Source: Nocardioidaceae bacterium (GTDB taxonomy: Bacteria; Actinomycetota; Actinomycetes; Propionibacteriales; Nocardioidaceae). From it: a stretch of 7,053 nt of DNA. The position numbers were made by a program, and so were the translations under genes. The DNA lies in NCBI GenBank assembly GCA_020438665.1, contig JAGQUE010000073.1, forward strand, positions 1-7,053. Direction: 5' to 3'. Below, one piece after another: positions 1 to 5,126 of this stretch. Each line of letters opens with the position of its first letter. Positions within the stretch are counted from its first letter, which is position 1. A model generated the notes under the pieces. That model saw nothing but the letters and a program-made list of their open reading frames with translations. It ran no database searches and was not told where the DNA came from.

Positions 1-1180
1 CGATCCAGCCGAGGAACTCCCAGATCGCGCGGAAGTCCTCGATGTCGTTGATGAGCGGGGTCCCGGTGAGCGCCATCAGCAGCGGGCGCCCCATCCGCTC
101 GCGGATCTTGCGGGAGATCTGCAGGGTGTTGCGGGAGCGCTGCGAGGTCTTGTTCTTGATGAAGTGGGCCTCGTCGACGACCATGCCGCGGAACCCGTGC
201 TGGCCGAGCCAGCCCACGTGCCGGTCGAGGACCTCGAAGTTGACGACGACGATGTCGGCGAAGCCGTCGATGTCGACGCCGTCGCCGTGGATGACGGTGG
301 CGGTGCGGCTCGGGGTCCAGATCCCGGCCTCGCGGACCCAGTTGTTCTTGACGACGTTGGGGACGACGACCAGCAGCGGATAGGCGTTGGCGGCCTGGGC
401 CGCGAGCAGCGCCTGGGCGGTCTTGCCGAGGCCCGGCTCGTCGGCGAGGAGATAGGTGCGGTGGCCCATCCGGGCCGACTCGACCATCTGGGCCTGGTGG
501 TGCATCAGCGTCATCCCGCCCGGCGCGGACAGCGACAGCGGCTCGGGCAGGTCGAGGCAGGCGGCGTCGCCGCCGTACTCGAAGGATCGGAACAGCGGCC
601 CGAGCAGCTCCCAGGTGGACAGCCGGCCCGGGCCGCTGCGACGCGGCGCGGAGAAGTCGGGCACGAGGAACGGGTTGGAGAGCTGGGCACGGACCACCGA
701 CGGCGGGACGACCTGGCGCTCGCCGTTGTCGTCGACGACCTCGGGCTCCGGCTCGGGCTCGGCCCCGCGCTCGTCGCCGGCGGCGGTCAGCATCTCCCGG
801 CGCAGGGTGCGTGCTGAGGTGGAGATCTCGGCGTCCTCGGCGAGCAGCTCGAACAGCGACGGCTGGCGTGCCGCGGTCTTGGCGAGGATGGTGGCGATCC
901 CGTCCAGCCGGGTCAGCTGCTTCTCGCGGTCGGCGGGGGTGAGCGCGTCGTTGGTCTTCATCGACGCCCGCTCCTCACGCACGAGCAGCGCGACGACCTG
1001 GAACTTGTTGCGCGTCGACAGGGTCACCCGGCCGCGCTCGACGTCGTTCTCGACCTCGCGCACCGCGCGGGCGAGGATCGGGATGATCCCCTCGTTGTCG
1101 CGGTGCTTGGTCGCGGTGCGCGCGTTGCCGCGCGCCGGCGTACGGCGAGCGTCGTCGCGACGCTGTCGCGGTCGTGCCAC
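1..1180 (-). CDS. SNF2/DEAH-type helicase, N-terminal part (runs off left edge)
   Basis: This is the first 393 codons of a superfamily 2 ATPase of the SNF2 type, read by translating the minus strand. The gene continues past base 1, so the C-terminal helicase lobe is not visible. An HHQ at residues 227-229 may be the adenine-contacting region. Walker A is DEPGLGKT (247-254), the DEAH box with IKNK follows (336-343), and motif III is LTGTPLIND (371-379). SNF2 proteins use ATP to move along double-stranded DNA and remodel bound proteins. The target here cannot be told. Residues 1-220 precede the motor and match no domain I recognise; they start very basic and contain an acidic Glu-Pro run (about 140-150). 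The GTG start is chosen because AGGAGGAG (1184-1191) lies just upstream with good spacing. It is read in the same direction as the membrane-protein gene but 266 bases away, so probably a separate unit. Confidence 0.88.
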   Translation of the reverse strand, partial: MARPRQRRDDARRTPARGNARTATKHRDNEGIIPILARAVREVENDVERGRVTLSTRNKFQVVALLVREERASMKTNDALTPADREKQLTRLDGIATILAKTAARQPSLFELLAEDAEISTSARTLRREMLTAAGDERGAEPEPEPEVVDDNGERQVVPPSVVRAQLSNPFLVPDFSAPRRSGPGRLSTWELLGPLFRSFEYGGDAACLDLPEPLSLSAPGGMTLMHHQAQMVESARMGHRTYLLADEPGLGKTAQALLAAQAANAYPLLVVVPNVVKNNWVREAGIWTPSRTATVIHGDGVDIDGFADIVVVNFEVLDRHVGWLGQHGFRGMVVDEAHFIKNKTSQRSRNTLQISRKIRERMGRPLLMALTGTPLINDIEDFRAIWEFLGWI

Positions 1181-1183
1181 GAA

Positions 1184-1191
1184 CTCCTCCT
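1184..1191 (-). promoter_or_regulatory. Strong Shine-Dalgarno deciding the helicase GTG start
   Basis: On the minus strand this reads AGGAGGAG, with the AGGAGG core five bases before the GTG at 1180. It is the best ribosome binding site in the window and supports the GTG over the internal ATG at codon 74. Confidence 0.75.
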
Positions 1192-1319
1192 ATGGAGCGT
1201 TGTCCGGCCACCTGCGAGGCGGCCCTGCGCCCGCACACCGGGCGCTGTGTACGGCGGGCCGACCGTCGAGCCGGGTCCTCGGCGGCCGGATGGCTCGCCG
1301 GGAAGTCTCGAGAGAAGCG

Positions 1320-1342
1320 GCTGACGACGCGTTCTCGTCAGC
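1320..1342. terminator. Perfect 8-bp stem-loop between the membrane-protein and helicase genes
   Basis: GCTGACGA (1320-1327) and TCGTCAGC (1335-1342) are exact reverse complements around a 7-base loop. The element lies 105 bases downstream of the YihY-family stop codon, in the direction of its transcription. There is no long T run on either side, which is common for high-GC terminators. It could end the membrane-protein transcript. It could also be an operator or a leader hairpin for the helicase gene. Confidence 0.45.
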
Positions 1343-1353
1343 GAAGGTGGTCG

Positions 1354-1366
1354 GTCGGGGTCCGAC
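1354..1366. repeat. Short inverted repeat in the helicase upstream region
   Basis: GTCGG (1354-1358) and CCGAC (1362-1366) are exact reverse complements with a 3-base spacer. It lies just downstream, in the minus direction, of the -10-like hexamer at 1376-1381. It may be an operator, but repeats this short arise by chance in GC-rich DNA. Confidence 0.25.
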
Positions 1367-1375
1367 GTCGCGGCA

Positions 1376-1381
1376 AGCATA
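1376..1381 (-). promoter_or_regulatory. Possible -10 hexamer for the helicase gene
   Basis: The minus strand reads TATGCT, which fits the TAnnnT pattern of actinobacterial sigma-70-like promoters. No convincing -35 element sits 16-18 bases upstream. A transcript from here would have a leader of about 190 bases containing the 1320-1342 stem-loop. Confidence 0.22.
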
Positions 1382-1446
1382 CCTCCCGACCCCCCGGTTC
1401 GGGCCAGTCTTCGCGGTGTCCAGTGATGGCAGGCCGGCGCCGAGGC

Positions 1447-2526
1447 TCAGGTGCCCGAGGTCTCGGGGCGCCCCCGCTGGCGTCGGCCGCGGCTCTCCCG
1501 CAGATGGCGCGCCCGCGCGACGTCTGCGCGCTCCTCGGCCGCCGCTTTGTCGCTCTTGCTGGTGTCGCGCGCCGGGAGCTGGATGACCTCCTCGGCCGGC
1601 AGCCCGGCCTGGAGCTCGCGACCGCGCTCAAGCTCGGCGTCGATCTCTGCCCCGAACAGCAGCGCCAGGTTGGTGATCCAGAGCCACAGCAGGAAGGCGA
1701 TGACGCCGGCCAGCGAGCCATAGGTCTTGTCATAGCTGGAGAAGTTGCCGACATAGAAACCGAACGCCGCCGACGCCACGATCCACACCACGATCGCGAC
1801 GAGGGCGCCCATGCTGATCCAGCGGAACCGGGGCTGCTTGATGTTGGGTGTCGCATAGTAGAGCAGCGCCACGATCAGGACGACGACCGCGAGCATCACC
1901 GGCCACTTCGCGATGCCCCAGACGGTCAAGGCGGTCGAGCCGATGCCGAACGCGTCGCCGACGGCCTGCGCGGCCGGACCGGTCAGCACCAGCGCCAGCG
2001 CGACAAGAGCGGCCAGGACGACGGTCACCAGCGTCACCAGCAGCATCATCAGGCGCAGCTTCCAGACCGGCCGTCCCTCGGGGACCTCATAGACACGGTT
2101 GAGCCCACGTCCGAAGGCGTTGACATAGCCCGAGGCCGACCACAGCGCCACCAGGAGGCCGAGCACCAGGCCCCAGCCGGCCCCGGTGTTCTGGCTCAGC
2201 CGGGTCAGCGTCGGCTCGAGCGTGTCCGCGGCGCTGTTCGCGCCCATGTCGCGTAGGACCTGGACGAGGGTGTCCACCGTCTGGGGCCCCTGGCCGACGA
2301 GCCCGACCAGCGAGAGCAGGGCGATGGCGGCCGGGAACAGCGCCAGCACCGAGTAGTAAGTGAGCGCCGCCGCCAGGTCGGTGCACTGGTCGTCGGAGAA
2401 CTCGCGCACGGTCTTGCGGGCGACGTACTTCCAGGACGGCTTGGTCAGGTCGGTCGGCGCGTCGGGCTCGTCGATCTCGTGTCGGCTGTCCGGCCTGTCC
2501 GTGCTCGTGGTCTCCGCGTCGTTCAT
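1447..2526 (-). CDS. YihY/virulence factor BrkB family inner-membrane protein
   Basis: A 359-residue integral membrane protein. The family hallmark is clear: LAAALTYYSVLALFPAA at residues 51-67, SGYVNAFGRGLNRVYEVPEGRP at 132-153, YYATPN at 223-228 and KTYGSLAGVIAFLLWLW at 267-283. About six membrane segments are visible (roughly 52-78, 115-137, 158-183, 205-227, 237-262, 270-294), as usual for the family. The first 30 residues are acidic and polar, and the last 65 are charged and Arg-rich; both ends should lie in the cytoplasm. The family was once called ribonuclease BN, a label since withdrawn, and its biochemical role is not settled. The ATG at 2526 is chosen because homology begins soon after it and no in-frame start lies in the codons just upstream. 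The ribosome site is GGAAGGA about 10 bases upstream. The stretch around the start codon is duplicated. The gene is divergent from the porphyrinogen oxidase gene. Confidence 0.93.
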   Translation of the reverse strand: MNDAETTSTDRPDSRHEIDEPDAPTDLTKPSWKYVARKTVREFSDDQCTDLAAALTYYSVLALFPAAIALLSLVGLVGQGPQTVDTLVQVLRDMGANSAADTLEPTLTRLSQNTGAGWGLVLGLLVALWSASGYVNAFGRGLNRVYEVPEGRPVWKLRLMMLLVTLVTVVLAALVALALVLTGPAAQAVGDAFGIGSTALTVWGIAKWPVMLAVVVLIVALLYYATPNIKQPRFRWISMGALVAIVVWIVASAAFGFYVGNFSSYDKTYGSLAGVIAFLLWLWITNLALLFGAEIDAELERGRELQAGLPAEEVIQLPARDTSKSDKAAAEERADVARARHLRESRGRRQRGRPETSGT

Positions 2527-2538
2527 GGTCTCCGCGTC
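2508..2538. repeat. 13-bp direct repeat with 18-base period across the membrane-protein start
   Basis: TGGTCTCCGCGTC occurs at 2508-2520 and again at 2526-2538. On the minus strand the copies flank the ATG, so the reading frame spells DAET before the Met and DAET again two residues after it. The upstream copy carries a GGAG three bases before the ATG. The 18-base period keeps the frame. It looks like a small tandem duplication. Confidence 0.8.
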
Positions 2539-2745
2539 CTTCCGCCGGGTGTGCGGTCGCTGGGCCGGCGAACGCCTCGTCGCCGCGGTCGGTCCCGGTG
2601 GCGGGTCTGGCCCGAGAGCAGGCCCTTCGGATCCGGCAGGTGCTGCCCGAGATCCACTGACCGCCGCGGCGACGGGCTCTCCCGCCCCCGTGGTCGTCGT
2701 ACCCAGGGCGCGGACGCCCATGCCCGGCCAAGGCTCCCCGCGCGC

Positions 2746-2752
2746 AGGGGGG
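2746..2752 (+). promoter_or_regulatory. Ribosome binding site favouring the GTG at 2761
   Basis: AGGGGGG ends eight bases before the GTG. It is imperfect, but better than anything before the alternative GTG at 2779, so it decides the start of the porphyrinogen oxidase. Confidence 0.45.
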
Positions 2753-2760
2753 CCCACCCG

Positions 2761-4212
2761 GTGGCCGATGATGGTCCTGTGCCCGACCCCGCTCCTGCGT
2801 CCCCGAGCCCGCTGACCGCCAGCGCCGACGTGGTCGTCGTCGGAGCGGGCATCAGTGGCCTGGCAACGGCCTACTTCCTGCGGCGGTCGCTGGGGCCGGA
2901 CGCCGTCATCCAGGTGGTCGAGGCCGGCCCAGAGGCGGGAGGCAAGGTCCGTACCCGGAGCCTCGTCGGCCTGCCGGTCGACACGGGGCCTGACGCGTTC
3001 TTGTCACGGGCGCCCGAGCTCGGGCGCCTCGTCGAGGCGCTGGGGCTCGCCGACGAGGTCATCGACCCGCTCGCGGGCAGCGCCTCGATCTGGTCGCGCG
3101 GCCGGCTGCGGCCGCTGCCGCCGGGCATGGCCTTCGGCCTGCCAGACCGGCTGGTCGCCCTGCTGCGGTCCGGGCTGCTGTCCCCGCTCGAGACGGTGCG
3201 GGCCGGGCTCGATCTGGTCCTGCCCCGCACGCCCCTGCCGGCCGACCCGACGGTCGCCGACCTGGTCCGGCCCCGCTTCGGCGACGGCGTCTATCAGCGG
3301 CTCGCGGCTCCCCTGCTCGGCGGCGTCCATGCCGGTGACCCAGCCCAGCTCAGCGCCCGCAGCACGGTCCCCGAGATCGCGGCGATGGCCGGATCCGGTC
3401 GCAGCCTCTATCTGACGATGCGCTCGCGTCGCCGCCGGGCACCGGCCCCGGCGCCCGGCGCCCCCAGGCCACGCGCGCCGCTGGTCTCGATCCGGGGTGG
3501 GCTGTCGCGGTTGGTCGACCGGTTGGTCGAGGACATCGGTCACGACGCAGTCCACCTGGACACTCCGGTCCTGGGACTCGAACCGGCCGACGGCGGTTGG
3601 GTGGTCGTGACCGACCATGGACGAGTCAGCACCCGTCGCGTCGTCCTCGCGACCCCGGCGCCCGCAGCGGCCGCGCTGCTCGAGGACCACTCCGCCGACG
3701 CCGCCGACCGGCTGCGCGAGATCCCCTATGTCGACGTCGCCAACGTCACGCTGGCCCTCCCGGCCGACGAGGTCGGCCCGCTGCCCGCCGGCACCGGCTT
3801 CCTCGTGCCGCCGGTCGAGGGAGAGCTGACGGTCGGCTGCACCTGGCTGAGTCAGAAGTGGCCCCACCTCGCCCAGCCCGACCACGTCGTCGTCAAGACC
3901 ATGGTCGGCCGCGCCGGCGACCGTCGCTGGGTCGCCATGGACGACGACGAGCTGGTGGGCCGCGTCCGCGACGACCTGCGCCGGCTGCTCGGGATCACCG
4001 CGGCGCCGGACGACCTGCTGGTGCAGCGGTGGCCGCGAGCGATGCCGCAGTACGTCGTCGGCCACGCCGCCCGGCTCGACGCCCTCGACGCCGCCGTGGC
4101 CACCCTCCCCGGCATCGCGCTCACCGGAGCGGCGTACCGCGGCATCGGCCTGGCCGGCTGCGTCGCCCAGGCCAGCTCAACCGCCGATCGCATCGCCGCC
4201 GGGACGTCCTAG
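2761..4212 (+). CDS. hemG/cgoX: FAD-dependent protoporphyrinogen/coproporphyrinogen oxidase
   Basis: A 483-residue flavoprotein of the HemY/HemG family. In actinobacteria the enzyme normally oxidises coproporphyrinogen III to coproporphyrin III with oxygen in the coproporphyrin-dependent haem route, and CgoX is its newer name. The N-terminal Rossmann FAD motif is GAGISG (28-33), ending at Glu54, followed by GGKVRT (60-65). The family signature PLLGGVHAGDPAQLS lies at 184-198. The C-terminal FAD segment GIGLAGCV is at 461-468. Length is normal. No signal peptide or membrane segment is seen, as in soluble Gram-positive enzymes. An Arg run followed by an Ala-Pro stretch (221-240) looks like a surface loop. 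The GTG at 2761 is chosen for the AGGGGGG eight bases upstream; the GTG at 2779 has no such site, and the reading frame stays open upstream. No hemE or hemQ lies beside it here. Family certain; exact porphyrin substrate inferred. Confidence 0.93.
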   Translation: MADDGPVPDPAPASPSPLTASADVVVVGAGISGLATAYFLRRSLGPDAVIQVVEAGPEAGGKVRTRSLVGLPVDTGPDAFLSRAPELGRLVEALGLADEVIDPLAGSASIWSRGRLRPLPPGMAFGLPDRLVALLRSGLLSPLETVRAGLDLVLPRTPLPADPTVADLVRPRFGDGVYQRLAAPLLGGVHAGDPAQLSARSTVPEIAAMAGSGRSLYLTMRSRRRRAPAPAPGAPRPRAPLVSIRGGLSRLVDRLVEDIGHDAVHLDTPVLGLEPADGGWVVVTDHGRVSTRRVVLATPAPAAAALLEDHSADAADRLREIPYVDVANVTLALPADEVGPLPAGTGFLVPPVEGELTVGCTWLSQKWPHLAQPDHVVVKTMVGRAGDRRWVAMDDDELVGRVRDDLRRLLGITAAPDDLLVQRWPRAMPQYVVGHAARLDALDAAVATLPGIALTGAAYRGIGLAGCVAQASSTADRIAAGTS

Positions 4213-4242
4213 GACCTGGTCGGCCCCGGCAGCCAGTTCGGA

Positions 4243-4265
4243 TGACGCCCCCTGGGGGCCCGTCA
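4243..4265. terminator. Stem-loop 30 bases after the porphyrinogen oxidase stop
   Basis: TGACGCCCC (4243-4251) pairs with GGGGC (4255-4259) and GTCA (4262-4265) around a CTG loop, with only a two-base CC bulge. That makes nine pairs, mostly G-C. No T tract follows. Its place just after the stop codon makes a GC-rich terminator the simplest reading. Confidence 0.5.
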
Positions 4266-4312
4266 GGCTTCGCGTCCGGATGATCCGGCCGCGTTCGGGG
4301 TATCCCCCGGAC

Positions 4313-4390
4313 ATGGCAGTCACTTCTTTCCAAGACCTTCCGCTGGCCGACCGTTCGCTCGACTGGGACGATGCCGCAGCCGAGCAACGG
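4313..4390 (+). pseudogene. Possible remnant of a small gene's N-terminus
   Basis: From the ATG at 4313 the translation starts MAVTSFQDLPLADRSLDWDD and goes on AAAEQR. This reads like a natural protein N-terminus, then turns into Arg/Gly/Pro-rich shadow sequence lying antisense to the TetR gene. About a third of its codons end in A or T, clearly more than in the neighbouring genes. The hexamer TATCCC (4301-4306) sits seven bases before the ATG, near where a leaderless promoter would place its -10. The ADR-x-x-x-WD-x-x-AA pattern faintly recalls the start of some prophage-type capsid or protease proteins. That likeness is from memory and weak. It may be a decayed or truncated gene, or chance. 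Confidence 0.22.
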
Positions 4391-4435
4391 TGCGGTGGCC
4401 GACCCAGCCGGCGGGGCCCCGCATCGCGGCGAAGG

Positions 4436-5053
4436 TCAGCGCAGCAGTGCCCAGAGCAGCATCCGCAGCGCCCGGAACTGCTCCTTGACCCGAGCGGCGT
4501 CGCCGGTGGCCCGCGCCAACAGGAAGGCGCCGCGGAACGTGACGAACACGTGGTCGGCGATCGCGTCGACGGGGACGCCGCGGATGCCGCGGTCGGCCAG
4601 GGCCTCGTGGAGCAGGGCGGCGTACTGCTCGCGCCACTGGGCGGCGGCCTTGTCGACCTGGGCGATCGACCCCTCGCCGGCGAGGTCGAACTCGACCAGG
4701 ACGGGGGCGTAGAGACAGCCCACCTTTCCGGACCCGACGTCCGCGGTGAGGAGGGCGGCGCTGTCCTCCAAGAAGCGCACGAAGGCGATGGCCCGACCCA
4801 CGGGGTCCGCCTCCGTGGCGGCCGCGGCCTCGAGGCCCCGCTCGAGCAGGGCCAGGTCCGCGGCCACATAGCGCTCGGTCAGCGCCTCGGCCAGGGCCTG
4901 CTTGGAGGCGAAGTGATGGAAGAAGGCGCCCTTGGAGGACGATGACGCGGCAATGATCTCGTCGACCGACGTGCCCGAGAGCCCCTTCGCGACGACCAGC
5001 CGTTCGGCCGCAGCGAGGATCCGCTCACGCGTGGCGCTTCCGTCCCGAGGCAT
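4436..5053 (-). CDS. TetR/AcrR family transcriptional repressor
   Basis: A 205-residue regulator of normal TetR length. The N-terminal DNA-binding domain is plain: TRERILAAAERLVVAKG (8-24), then a helix-turn-helix TSVDEIIAASSSSKGAFFHHFASK (28-51), with the usual G-x-F-x-x-HF recognition end. Residues 60-205 form the all-helical ligand and dimer domain. A single Cys113 in GKVGCLYAPVLVEF sits where NemR-like members carry a GCL motif, so an electrophile or aldehyde ligand is conceivable but unproven. The ATG at 5053 is fixed by the family start. No Shine-Dalgarno is seen before it, and a -10-like TTGAAT is placed for a leaderless mRNA. The gene is divergent from the GAF regulator across 73 bases. 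A palindrome just upstream is the likely own operator, implying self-repression and perhaps control of the divergent gene. Family sure; target and ligand inferred. Confidence 0.93.
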   Translation of the reverse strand: MPRDGSATRERILAAAERLVVAKGLSGTSVDEIIAASSSSKGAFFHHFASKQALAEALTERYVAADLALLERGLEAAAATEADPVGRAIAFVRFLEDSAALLTADVGSGKVGCLYAPVLVEFDLAGEGSIAQVDKAAAQWREQYAALLHEALADRGIRGVPVDAIADHVFVTFRGAFLLARATGDAARVKEQFRALRMLLWALLR

Positions 5054-5059
5054 GACGCG

Positions 5060-5065
5060 ATTCAA
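5060..5065 (-). promoter_or_regulatory. -10-like hexamer for a leaderless TetR transcript
   Basis: The minus strand reads TTGAAT, which would occupy -12 to -7 if transcription began at the A of the ATG (5053). With no ribosome binding site present, a leaderless mRNA is a reasonable guess. No good -35 is seen. Confidence 0.35.
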
Positions 5066-5066
5066 A

Positions 5067-5082
5067 CAGACCAACCGGTCTG
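5067..5082. promoter_or_regulatory. Candidate TetR operator palindrome
   Basis: CAGACC (5067-5072) and GGTCTG (5077-5082) are exact reverse complements with a 4-base spacer. The size and place are typical for a TetR-family operator. It lies 13 bases upstream of the TetR ATG, directly behind the -10-like hexamer, where a bound dimer would block the promoter. Confidence 0.6.
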
Positions 5083-5083
5083 C

Positions 5084-5096
5084 CGTTCGCGGAACG
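5084..5096. promoter_or_regulatory. Second palindrome in the divergent gap
   Basis: CGTTC (5084-5088) and GAACG (5092-5096) are exact reverse complements around GCG. It lies where the -35 region of the plus-strand promoter would be, next to the TetR-type operator. It may be a site for the GAF regulator or another factor. The sequence differs from both the TetR palindrome and the repeats before the dehydrogenase. Confidence 0.35.
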
Positions 5097-5114
5097 TGAG
5101 GGCCCGTGCTGGCG

Positions 5115-5120
5115 TAGGGT
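5115..5120 (+). promoter_or_regulatory. -10 hexamer for a leaderless GAF-regulator transcript
   Basis: TAGGGT fits TAnnnT and ends six bases before the ATG at 5127, so transcription would begin at the start codon itself. This TAnnnT-N6-ATG layout is the usual mark of leaderless genes in actinobacteria. No convincing Shine-Dalgarno is present. Confidence 0.45.
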
Positions 5121-5126
5121 GCGCGC

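Noticed and set aside
1024..1380. Minus-strand open frame starting at 1380, after GGGAGG
   Set aside because: The GGAGG is only one base from the ATG. The product is Arg/Ser-rich with no domain, and it overlaps the real helicase start in another frame.
164..1586. Long plus-strand open frames opposite the helicase gene
   Set aside because: Their products are low-complexity Arg/Gly/Ala-rich shadow translations, while the opposite strand gives clear SNF2 motifs with a strong ribosome site.
1174..2256. Plus-strand 360-codon open frame opposite the membrane-protein gene
   Set aside because: The product is Gln/His/Arg-rich shadow sequence. The minus strand encodes an unmistakable YihY-family protein.
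2479..2760. N-terminal extension of the porphyrinogen oxidase upstream of 2761
   Set aside because: The frame stays open, but the translated part is Arg-rich and overlaps the divergent gene's start. The FAD motif lies 28 residues after the GTG at 2761, a normal distance.
2527..2760. Promoters or structure in the 234-base divergent gap between the membrane-protein and oxidase genes
   Set aside because: I see no TAnnnT hexamer with a partner, and only short GC palindromes such as CGGATCCG, which are expected by chance.
4411..4422. Perfect 12-bp palindrome GCGGGGCCCCGC shortly after the TetR stop
   Set aside because: As RNA it allows only about four pairs with a usable loop, and no T tract follows, so I do not call it a terminator.
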